Assembly (NCBI RefSeq): GCF_018613605.1
Contig: NZ_JAGGPU010000003.1
Coordinates: forward strand, 1 to 39,480
Direction: 5' to 3'
Source: Pedobacter sp. ISL-64
GTDB taxonomy: Bacteria > Bacteroidota > Bacteroidia > Sphingobacteriales > Sphingobacteriaceae
Length of the DNA: 39,480 nt
Shown: positions 7,111-13,607 of the stretch, in pieces
Position numbering within the stretch: the first letter of the stretch is position 1
Layout: the number at the start of each line of letters is the position of its first letter
Program-made: the position numbers and the translations under genes
The notes under the pieces: model-generated
Databases searched by the model: none
What the model was told of the DNA's origin: nothing
What the model saw: the letters and a program-made list of their open reading frames with translations, nothing else

Positions 7111-7824
7111 TCAGGTTGCGCTGATGACTAATTTCCTAAGTTCGATTGTTGCGTTCTGGAGTACATCTTTAAATTCGGTTTCACTTTTAAAGCAAAGGTT
7201 CTTTAGTATCCGGCACTCGTAGTGTACATCAAAACTTTCAATTTCAAAAGGCCAGGGCATAACAATCAGGTGGTTTTCTTTTTGAAAAAACTGATAAGAT
7301 ACACCATTCGGTCCCCTGCTGATTTCTAATTTCCGCTCTTCCGGTGGGATCTGTCCCTGGCAGATAAGCAGCGAAAAAGCATCGCAGAATTCGAGAAGTT
7401 CATATGCGCGGTTAACTTCTGCAGTGTTGCTATCAGCCTCTTTTATCCATTTGCTTTCTAGTTTTTTAAGGTCTGCAAGATATGGCTTTGCTGCCGGCTC
7501 ACCTCCATGGGTGAAACCGATGTGCCTTGCAAACAATAAGGCGATAAAACGGCTTTTGCTCAACGCCATCTCAATCATCTGCCTGCAGGCCTGCTCATTA
7601 AAACAGGTCATCTTAAAGTTCATGGGTCCACCACTCTCGGTGAGCAGCGGCCCAAGCTGAAATTCGTTGAAAACATCATCGTGTTCAGTTGTCGCGATAA
7701 GGGTTTCCACCCATCTTAATGGCTGGTCAGAAATTTTCCACCGCGCACAGACCTGTCCCGCCAAAAGACCGTGAGCACGCTGGGTGATAATTTCCCAGCC
7801 ATTATCTGTGTAATTAACAATCAA
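7111..7824 (-). CDS. DUF3891 family protein, TTG start
   Basis: This 237-residue protein matches the DUF3891 pattern: the N-terminus MIVNYTDNGWEIITQRAHGLLAGQVCARW is a typical opening, followed by TTEHDDVF with conserved acidic and histidine residues, and a central MALSKSRFIALLFARHIGF. The family's function is unknown. No signal peptide or membrane segment is seen. The first codon is TTG, and a good Shine-Dalgarno (GAGGAG) ends 9 nt before it; the only nearby ATG is out of frame. This makes the TTG start convincing. It stands alone between gaps of several hundred bases. Confidence 0.75.
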   Translation of the reverse strand: MIVNYTDNGWEIITQRAHGLLAGQVCARWKISDQPLRWVETLIATTEHDDVFNEFQLGPLLTESGGPMNFKMTCFNEQACRQMIEMALSKSRFIALLFARHIGFTHGGEPAAKPYLADLKKLESKWIKEADSNTAEVNRAYELLEFCDAFSLLICQGQIPPEERKLEISRGPNGVSYQFFQKENHLIVMPWPFEIESFDVHYECRILKNLCFKSETEFKDVLQNATIELRKLVISAT

Positions 7825-8236
7825 CTGATTCTCTCCTCATAAATATGCCCTTATGCTTTACAACCGTTTACGCTACTTTTCCAAACATTTCTGCACTGTC
7901 ACTGATGATTGGGGCTGGGTCTGCATGATTCTATAACCTTGCAAAACACAGAAAGTTTTATTCACTATTAAAATCCATTTTAACAAATCCTATTCAGCCG
8001 CGTAGGTGCTTCACAGCATGAAGTAGTAAAGTATGACAGGGAAGAAAAGGGAACAATCAGTGTCTCGGTGCAAGGGATAACCTAACAGTCATCTGGATTA
8101 TGCCTGAAGCGATGCTGTTTTAGATACTAGGTAGCTGGCAACGTGACCAATCTCAAAGTTTAATAAACTATTTCCATGGATATCCGTTGTTGTAATATAA
8201 AAAATAGTTATTGGTAAAGGGAGATAATATTTAAAT
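7825..8236. other. Divergent intergenic region
   Basis: These 412 bp separate the DUF3891 gene (left) from the sigma factor gene (right). They must hold both promoters, but I found no convincing TAnnTTTG box for either. GGGAG at 8219-8223 may serve as ribosome binding site for the sigma gene. No coding frame is supported. Confidence 0.4.
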
Positions 8237-8737
8237 ATGGATTTGAAGGATTTTACCCAAGCTGCAGAACGCCATTCAGCACAATTATTTACGCAGGCAT
8301 TAAAATTCACTAATGACGAGGATGACGCTAAGGATCTTGTACAGGAAACCCTTATTAAAGGAGTACGTTTCTGCGACAGATTTGATAACGGAACCAATTT
8401 AAAGGGGTGGTTATATGTGATAATGAAAAACACATTTTATAATAATTGTGTAAGAGCCAAGCGGAAAAGCGAAATCATTTCAGATGAGGATTTGACGAAT
8501 CCGAATTTAATGGAAAGTTCAACGAAAAACCTAGGCGAAACATCCTTTGCGATTAGTGATATCATGAAAGCCCTGGCCTCGATAAAACCTGAATACCGGA
8601 TTGCATTTCAAAGGTATTTTGAAGGCTATAAGTATGACGAGATAGCCAAAGACCTCAATGTTCCATTGGGCACTGTTAAAACCTATATCCACCAGGCGCG
8701 ATGTGAGCTGAAAAAATACTTGAAAATGTACAGGTAA
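8237..8737 (+). CDS. ECF-type RNA polymerase sigma factor
   Basis: A 166-residue sigma-70 family protein with only regions 2 and 4, as in extracytoplasmic-function sigma factors. Region 2 spans about 10-75 (FTNDEDDAKDLVQETLIKG and RFDNGTNLKGWLYVIMKNTFYN). Region 4 spans about 110-163 (IKPEYRIAFQRYFEGYKYDEIA, then the recognition helix VPLGTVKTYIHQARCELKKYL). No anti-sigma gene lies next to it. The next gene on the same strand is a single-domain response regulator 116 bp downstream, with its own promoter box, so co-transcription is possible but not required. A role in a general or envelope stress response is an inference. Confidence 0.92.
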   Translation: MDLKDFTQAAERHSAQLFTQALKFTNDEDDAKDLVQETLIKGVRFCDRFDNGTNLKGWLYVIMKNTFYNNCVRAKRKSEIISDEDLTNPNLMESSTKNLGETSFAISDIMKALASIKPEYRIAFQRYFEGYKYDEIAKDLNVPLGTVKTYIHQARCELKKYLKMYR

Positions 8738-8837
8738 TACTGTATTCAACCGCTTTGGCTCTCTTAAAAGAAGTTCTGTTTGTGTAGCCCTCTAAAAATA
8801 TAAAACAATTTCAGGCATTTACCGATTATTATACTAA

Positions 8838-8845
8838 TAAGTTTG
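8838..8845 (+). promoter_or_regulatory. -7 promoter box of the response regulator gene
   Basis: TAAGTTTG matches TAnnTTTG exactly and ends 8 bp before the ATG at 8854. The start point would fall at or a few bases before the start codon, giving a leaderless or nearly leaderless mRNA. A matching -33 box is not clear. Confidence 0.5.
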
Positions 8846-8853
8846 ATTAGGTT

Positions 8854-9219
8854 ATGGCAAAAAGAATATATGTCCTCGAAGACGATCAGGACATCAGGGA
8901 TATCATAGAGATGATCCTTACCGAGGAAAAATATGAAGTGATAAGCTTTTCGAATATTAGTGAATTCATGTCAAAGGACAAACATGATCAGGCAGACCTG
9001 TTCCTTCTCGATATCAAGTTGCCCGACGGTAACGGAATCAATGTATGTGAAAAGCTAAAGAAAGATTATAACACCGAAAAAATACCTGTGCTCATGATGA
9101 GCGCCCACTCGAATCAGAACGAGGTACAAAATTCGTGCGGTGCACAGGGTTTTATCGCTAAACCGTTTGATATATATAAGCTGATAGAACAGGTTGGCCA
9201 TAGCATCCGCCACAATTAA
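8854..9219 (+). CDS. Single-domain response regulator (CheY-like receiver)
   Basis: This 121-residue protein is a lone receiver domain. The acidic pocket is E9-D10-D11, the phospho-acceptor is Asp53 (LFLLDIKLPDGNG), the switch residue is Ser83 (MMSAHS) and the conserved lysine is Lys103 (FIAKPFD). It has no output domain, so it should act by protein contact, for example in a phosphorelay. The histidine kinase at 5151-6638 is a possible but unproven partner. The frame stays open for 51 codons after its TAA (see the entry at 9220). Confidence 0.93.
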   Translation: MAKRIYVLEDDQDIRDIIEMILTEEKYEVISFSNISEFMSKDKHDQADLFLLDIKLPDGNGINVCEKLKKDYNTEKIPVLMMSAHSNQNEVQNSCGAQGFIAKPFDIYKLIEQVGHSIRHN

Positions 9220-9375
9220 CAAAAATATGCTTACCAGCTATGGGGAGTAAAACATTCTAAAGAAAGGACTGGTAATTTGGCATGGCTGAACAAAATGTTG
9301 GCTAGCTATTCTGTCGAAGGATACATGTTTCCCGCAATTTATGCGAAGGTATATACAGTACTGACAAGAGCATAA
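9220..9375 (+). other. In-frame open extension after the response regulator stop
   Basis: Directly after the regulator's TAA the same frame continues for 51 sense codons to a TAA at 9373-9375. The translation looks protein-like (KYAYQLWGVKHSKERTGNL, then AWLNKMLASYSVEGYMFPAIY). It has no start codon near its beginning. It could be a relic of a longer protein, part of a decayed separate gene, or chance. Confidence 0.25.
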
Positions 9376-9414
9376 TCCCTACTTTTAGCAGGATTTTTTT
9401 TCATAAATTCGATC

Positions 9415-9714
9415 ATGATTTTTTTAATATGTTTTAATAAGGGAAATTATCGGGAATTCCGTTTTAATTTTTATAAAGACGCATTAAGCAAATTGGCTTT
9501 GATTGAAGCTGGCACAAAAACCATATGTATCTTTGATGCAAAAGATAAGCGGATAATTTACAATTGTCATGATTTAGATGATCACTTGACAGCCCTGCTT
9601 GCACACCTTAAACCTAAATTGTCGCGGTTGCTTTCAGAGAGTCTACTTAAAACGAGATTTTTACCTTACAGGATCAAAACCTCCATATTTATGAATTCAG
9701 ATCAACTTCACTAA
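9415..9714 (+). CDS. Hypothetical protein, 99 residues
   Basis: A small basic protein that I do not recognise. It opens with MIFLICFNKGNYREFRFNFYKDA, continues with TKTICIFDAKDKRIIYNCHDLDDHLTALLAHL, and ends in a basic tail. Alternating short strands and one helix are plausible. There is no signal peptide, membrane segment or known motif. The ATG has no visible Shine-Dalgarno. It stands alone between the response regulator and a decayed region. Confidence 0.45.
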   Translation: MIFLICFNKGNYREFRFNFYKDALSKLALIEAGTKTICIFDAKDKRIIYNCHDLDDHLTALLAHLKPKLSRLLSESLLKTRFLPYRIKTSIFMNSDQLH

Positions 9715-9763
9715 TGGGTTCAGTTCAATTGTTGATCTACTTACAGCAAAAAACATAATAGCC

Positions 9764-10012
9764 TTATCCTAAACTATCCGGTTGTTCCACGGATTTTATG
9801 TTAACCAAAGTTGCCTTGGCTCTGGCGATTGCAGCGGCCGTATCGATACCTTCAGCTAACACATCGGTAAAAAAAGGTCCGCCGGTTTCTTTTAACCTAC
9901 CGGTGCGTTATGGATTGTAAAATGGCGCATGATAAGCCCATAACTTGAGATGCGTTAAATGGCATTCTCCACCAGGCCGTAGAATAAGATGGATATCCGC
10001 GAAATAGTAAAT
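9764..10012 (-). pseudogene. Decayed gene fragment with an internal stop
   Basis: A minus-strand frame is open from a TAA at 10013-10015 to a TAA at 9764-9766, broken only by a TAA at 9908-9910. Before the break it reads FADIHLILRPGGECHLTHLK and WAYHAPFYNP; after it, GRLKETGGPFFTDVLAEGID and AAAIARAKATLVNIKSVEQ. The pattern looks like the C-terminus of a real protein with one nonsense mutation, and no start codon is left. I do not recognise the family. The rest of the gap (9715-10179) holds only the terminator below. Confidence 0.3.
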
Positions 10013-10063
10013 TTATTCAATTTTCGATGTGATGTAGATCTTTTTAGAAAGACGGTTATTTTT

Positions 10064-10100
10064 CAAAAAAAAGCGGGAAAAACCAAAGGCTCTTCCCGCT
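10064..10100 (-). terminator. Terminator of the LLM oxidoreductase gene
   Basis: On the minus strand AGCGGGAA (10100-10093) pairs with TTCCCGCT (10079-10072) around a 13-nt loop and is followed by a run of T. It lies 80 bp past the stop codon. Its sequence recurs in similar form at 12214-12238. Confidence 0.75.
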
Positions 10101-10179
10101 CATCTAAATTAACGCTCTCGGAATATAAACGCTATCGCCGGCAATATGTTTTGTGCGATTAAAAAAAAATCAAACTAAT

Positions 10180-11202
10180 CTATCTCCATCCAAGTCCCGG
10201 TGCAACGTGTTCCAGAATGGCAGATAGCACATGCATATTGTAATCTACGCCCAAGGTATTTGGAATGGTCAATAGTACCGTATCCGCTTCCTGTATCGCC
10301 TCGTCGGCAGCCAGTTCCTTTATCAGCTGATCGGGTTCAGCAGCATATCCCCGACCGAAAACCGCCCTTTGGGTTGGCTCGATATAGCCAAAACTATCCG
10401 CCCCTTTCCCCTGCTGACCGAAATAATACCTGTCCTGATCGTTCATCAGCGCAAATATTGAACGGCTGACAGAAACCCTTGGCTCGCGATCATGTCCCGC
10501 TTTTTTCCAGGCCTCCTTGTACAGCCTGATTTGTTCGGCCTGCTGGATATTGAAGGGCTTGCCATTTTCATCAAACTTCAAGGTAGAACTCTGCAGGTAC
10601 ATTCCGTTCTCTGCCGCCCAGACAGCAGTCGCATTGGAAGCGGCTCCCCACCAGATGCGCTCGCGCAGTCCCTCGGAATATGGTTCTAGCCTTAACAGTC
10701 CCGGCGGATTGGGAAACATTGGATTTGGATTGGGCTGTGCAAATCCTTCGCCTTTCAATCTTTCCAAAAACTCCAGCGCTTTTTGCCTTCCCATATCAGT
10801 ATCGTTCTCTCCATCCTTTGGTGCAAAACCGAAATGCCGCCAGCCTTCGATCACCTGCTCGGGCGAACCCCTGCTAATGCCCAGTTGTAACCTGCCACCA
10901 GAGATCAGGTCGGCTGCACCAGCATCCTCAACCATATATACAGGGTTTTCATAGCGCATATCGATAACGCCTGTTCCGATTTCGATCTTAGAAGTTTTTG
11001 CGCCAATCGCCGAAAGCAGCGGAAAGGGCGATGCCAATTGCTTTGCAAAATGGTGTACCCTGAAGTACGCTCCATCAAGGCCGATTTCTTCAGCCGCAAC
11101 GGCAAGGTCGATGGATTGTAGCAAAGTATCACTAGCGGTGCGCGCCTGATATGAGGGATGTTCCGACCAATGCCCGAACGATAAAAATCCGATTTTCTTC
11201 AT
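10180..11202 (-). CDS. LLM class flavin-dependent oxidoreductase
   Basis: A bacterial-luciferase-like FMN/F420-type monooxygenase of 340 residues, cytoplasmic. It shows the family's opening strand (KKIGFLSFGHWS), a conserved GLDGAYFRVHHF (compare the family pattern E-x-G-(F/Y)-D-x-x-x-x-x-E-H), and typical segments KIEIGTGVIDMRYENPVY, GRLQLGISRG and IWWGAASN. Substrate unknown. The frame can start at an ATG at 11232 (350 aa), but the ten extra residues precede the first conserved strand, so I prefer the ATG at 11202. It is divergent from the TPR gene at 11323 and has its own terminator. Confidence 0.88.
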   Translation of the reverse strand: MKKIGFLSFGHWSEHPSYQARTASDTLLQSIDLAVAAEEIGLDGAYFRVHHFAKQLASPFPLLSAIGAKTSKIEIGTGVIDMRYENPVYMVEDAGAADLISGGRLQLGISRGSPEQVIEGWRHFGFAPKDGENDTDMGRQKALEFLERLKGEGFAQPNPNPMFPNPPGLLRLEPYSEGLRERIWWGAASNATAVWAAENGMYLQSSTLKFDENGKPFNIQQAEQIRLYKEAWKKAGHDREPRVSVSRSIFALMNDQDRYYFGQQGKGADSFGYIEPTQRAVFGRGYAAEPDQLIKELAADEAIQEADTVLLTIPNTLGVDYNMHVLSAILEHVAPGLGWR

Positions 11203-11322
11203 TTCATTAATTGCTAAATCCAAAGCTACCATTACTCCTATAGCGCAAAGGTCATCGTGTAGTCATATCCTCTACTACCCTTCAGCAAACAATAGACCCG
11301 ACTAATTGTTCCAAAGTCAGTC

Positions 11323-11847
11323 ATGTCAAGAAGAAAACAGATACGGTCAAAGGAGCAGTTTGCCGCTGCGCTCGAACTGGAAAGAGCGGGCGATAATTCT
11401 GCCGCATTAAAACTCTACCGGAAATCCGCAATGACAGATCCTGCTAATTCCCACGCTTGGAACAGGCAGATGGTACTTTTGCGCAAAACTAAATCAAAAG
11501 AAAATGAGGTCAAGCTCATTAAACTGGCCATAGCCGAATACCAGAAATCCCACGAAACCAAACAACAAGATTGGCTGAAAGAAAACCAGGCCAAGGCAGA
11601 CAGTACCCGTGAACTGGCGCATGTACTCGGTCTTTTGGAACCAACAGGCCTTCCGAAAAGCGACGACACCATCATCGAGAAATGGCAGACCAGGCTGTAC
11701 CTGCTTGAATACCGTATCAAAAACGCAGGGAAGAAGAAAACCTCGTCTAAAAAGCCTATAAGCAAATCGCCAAAAAGTGCAACGCCTGCACCTACAAGGC
11801 CTAACCAAAACACTGCTACTAAATCCAAGCTAGCAAAAAAGCAATAA
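11323..11847 (+). CDS. TPR-type hypothetical protein with basic tail
   Basis: A 174-residue protein. Residues 9-60 (KEQFAAALELERAGDNSAALKLYRKSAMTDPANSHAW) fit a tetratricopeptide repeat pair. A helical region follows to about 135 (ELAHVLGLLEPTGLPKSDDTIIEKWQTRLYLLEYRI). The last 40 residues are a Lys/Ser/Pro/Thr-rich tail, probably disordered. This layout suggests a scaffold or nucleic-acid-contact role, but that is inference. No signal peptide. It is divergent from the LLM gene and its stop is 2 bp from the end of a decayed convergent gene. Confidence 0.7.
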   Translation: MSRRKQIRSKEQFAAALELERAGDNSAALKLYRKSAMTDPANSHAWNRQMVLLRKTKSKENEVKLIKLAIAEYQKSHETKQQDWLKENQAKADSTRELAHVLGLLEPTGLPKSDDTIIEKWQTRLYLLEYRIKNAGKKKTSSKKPISKSPKSATPAPTRPNQNTATKSKLAKKQ

Positions 11848-11849
11848 GA

Positions 11850-12173
11850 TCAATCCAATCTGAACAGGTCCTCATTACCGTTCACCAGCGACTCTCTAAA
11901 CCTGATTTTTAACAACTCAAATTCTCCAAGCATTGAAAACACGCCCAGTTCGGGCAGATATTAACGCTCGTTACAGATTATAACATAACTGCGCAATATC
12001 CATATCTGCCTTCCAATCTTGTAAAGGCAGCTCAAGCCTGCTTTTCCGGCATAAATTTCTGCCTGCCCTTCCAGTAGCTCGCTGGCCCCGCCCTTGTCAA
12101 AATGGTTTCTTTCGTACCCTAAAGCTAGGTCAGCAAAAGCGCACAAACAATTAGCTTTTCTTAAGAAATGAAG
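11850..12173 (-). pseudogene. Decayed convergent gene with internal stop
   Basis: One minus-strand frame runs from a TGA at 12174-12176 to a TGA at 11850-11852 with a single TAA at 11961-11963. Upstream of the break it reads FADLALGYERNHFDKGGASE and LLEGQAEIYAGKAGL; downstream it reads GEFELLKIRFRESLVNGNED. Both sides look protein-like and in one frame, so this is probably one small gene with a nonsense mutation. There is no ATG start; TTG at 12146 is the only candidate. I do not recognise the family. Confidence 0.35.
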
Positions 12174-12213
12174 TCAGGATTCTTTCAATAACAAAACCAT
12201 TAAAAGTAGAAAT

Positions 12214-12238
12214 CGGGAAAAACCAAAGGCCCTTCCCA
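12214..12238 (-). terminator. Probable terminator of the DUF72 gene
   Basis: On the minus strand GTGGGAA and TTTCCCGA flank the loop GGGCCTTTGG, followed by TTTCTACTTTT. The stem is only 5-6 bp. The sequence is about 85% identical to the LLM terminator at 10064-10100, and the similarity continues into the flank (TAAATTA, CGCTCT). Confidence 0.5.
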
Positions 12239-12320
12239 CTTATAAATTAGCGCTCTAAATTTAGCGCATATCCTTGCTCCTTCCCGCCTTAGGCTCGCCA
12301 GGCCAAATGCCTAGCAAATA

Positions 12321-13082
12321 CTAATAGGTATCCCTAACGATCTGGCGCAGCATATTCAGGTTGGCATGCGCCTCTCCCATGGTATTATTGAAGTACACGA
12401 ACACCTTTTTGCCCTCCGAAAGCCACTCGGTTACATAGCTTGCATACTCATATAATACGTCGTCAGAATAGCTTCCCCTATAGTTTCCTCCCGGACCATG
12501 GAACCTGAGGTAGATAAAATCAGGATGGCTTTCTCGCACAGGAGAACTGGCAGGCGACTTATCGTGGACCACCATACCAAGCCTAAACTCTTCCAAAAGC
12601 TCATACACCTCATCTATATATAAAGAAGCATGCCGAAATTCCAAAGCGATCTTCCATTCAAAAAAAGGATCATTATCCCTAAGCACCGACATCAGAAAGC
12701 GCAGCTGTGCAAAATGGGAAATCCTTACGCTCGGGGGGAACTGTACCAAAAGACAGCCCTTTTTCTCCTCAACATGCGAAATGACCGAAAAGAACCTGGA
12801 CACGACCTCTGGAGCAAAGGCCAAGTCCCTGTTATGGGTAATCTCCTTGAAAAGCTTAAAGGTAAAACGAAATTCCTCGGGCACATCTGCCGCCCACTTT
12901 TTCATCGTGGAAACCTGCGGCACTTTATAAAAGGAAGAATTGATCTCGATAGAATCCATCAGCGAGGCGTAATAGCACAGTCTGCTCTTCTCCTGGAATT
13001 CTTTCGGGTAGTGCAATTTATTGGGAACCGGTAACAGTAGCCCGCTGGTACCCGAGTAATAGTTTTCAAAGGCTATGTCCAT
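12321..13082 (-). CDS. DUF72 (YecE-like) protein
   Basis: A 253-residue TIM-barrel-like DUF72 protein, cytoplasmic, function unknown. Typical family segments are YYSGTSGLLLP at the N-terminus, SIEINSSFYKVPQVSTMKKWA, FRFTFKLFKEITH, CLLVQFPPSVR and FIYLRFHGPGGNYRGSYSDD, with KKVFVYFNNTMGEAHANLNM near the end. The frame is open to an ATG at 13169 (282 aa), but I chose the ATG at 13082: a clear Shine-Dalgarno (TTGGAG) lies 4 nt before it, and the family normally begins just there. It stands alone with its own terminator. Confidence 0.88.
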   Translation of the reverse strand: MDIAFENYYSGTSGLLLPVPNKLHYPKEFQEKSRLCYYASLMDSIEINSSFYKVPQVSTMKKWAADVPEEFRFTFKLFKEITHNRDLAFAPEVVSRFFSVISHVEEKKGCLLVQFPPSVRISHFAQLRFLMSVLRDNDPFFEWKIALEFRHASLYIDEVYELLEEFRLGMVVHDKSPASSPVRESHPDFIYLRFHGPGGNYRGSYSDDVLYEYASYVTEWLSEGKKVFVYFNNTMGEAHANLNMLRQIVRDTY

Positions 13083-13347
13083 ATTCTCCAAACAACCAGG
13101 ATAGAAAATTGTTGAGTGGGGCCAGATCAGAAGAAAACAAATCCCGTCCGAATGCCATTTATCCCTCACCTAAAGCTAATCGTTTCAGTCATACCAAACG
13201 GAAAGCCAGTACCGGAATAAATTGTGATTTCACTCATAAATAGGTTGACCAGTGAACCTAAGGTTAAGGTTTTACTGTTGTTTAATGAAATTAACAAATA
13301 ATCTTGATTTCATCACTTGTTTTAACAATTAACTAAATAAGGGGTTG

Positions 13348-13509
13348 TGCCACAATAGGCAGATGGCGGTCGAACGCTAGTTTGCATGGCTGAACTTCTA
13401 CCGTAGACTAAGCAAAGACTATGAGAAAACAGCCATATGTCCGTTCGAAGTAGCAATTTAAACAGCCTCTATTTAAGCGTTCTATATTCTCCATCATAAA
13501 GTGCTGTTG
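13348..13509 (+). pseudogene. Decayed IS5-type transposase C-terminus
   Basis: The plus-strand frame reads RQMAVER, a TAG at 13378-13380, then FAWLNFYRRLSKDYEKT, FEVAI, a TAA, TASI, another TAA and AFYILHHKVLL. VERxFAWLxxYRRLSKDYE is the well-known C-terminal signature of IS5-family DDE transposases, with the catalytic Glu in VER. Three stops and the lack of any upstream domain show it is dead. I did not find its terminal repeats. It lies just beyond the 3' end of the PUL. The rest of the gap 13083-13566 shows nothing else. Confidence 0.65.
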
Positions 13510-13566
13510 ATGTCGGTTTTTAAAACGGTTAGAATCAATCGGTTCGATTATGATAATACTGAAAGA

Positions 13567-13603
13567 AAAACAGGCAGATTTCTTTGAAAAATCTGCCTGT
13601 TTT
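13567..13603 (-). terminator. Terminator of the susCD operon
   Basis: AAAACAGGCAGATTT and AAATCTGCCTGTTTT form a perfect 15-bp stem around a 7-nt loop, beginning 5 bp after the susD stop codon. T-rich sequence lies on both sides, so it can stop transcription in both directions. Confidence 0.92.
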
Positions 13604-13607
13604 GAAT

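Noticed and set aside
8098..8433. A 111-codon minus-strand frame
   Set aside because: Overlaps the sigma factor's region 2 in antisense and has no plausible protein pattern.
10517..10954. A 145-codon plus-strand frame
   Set aside because: Antisense shadow of the LLM oxidoreductase gene, with no motif of its own.
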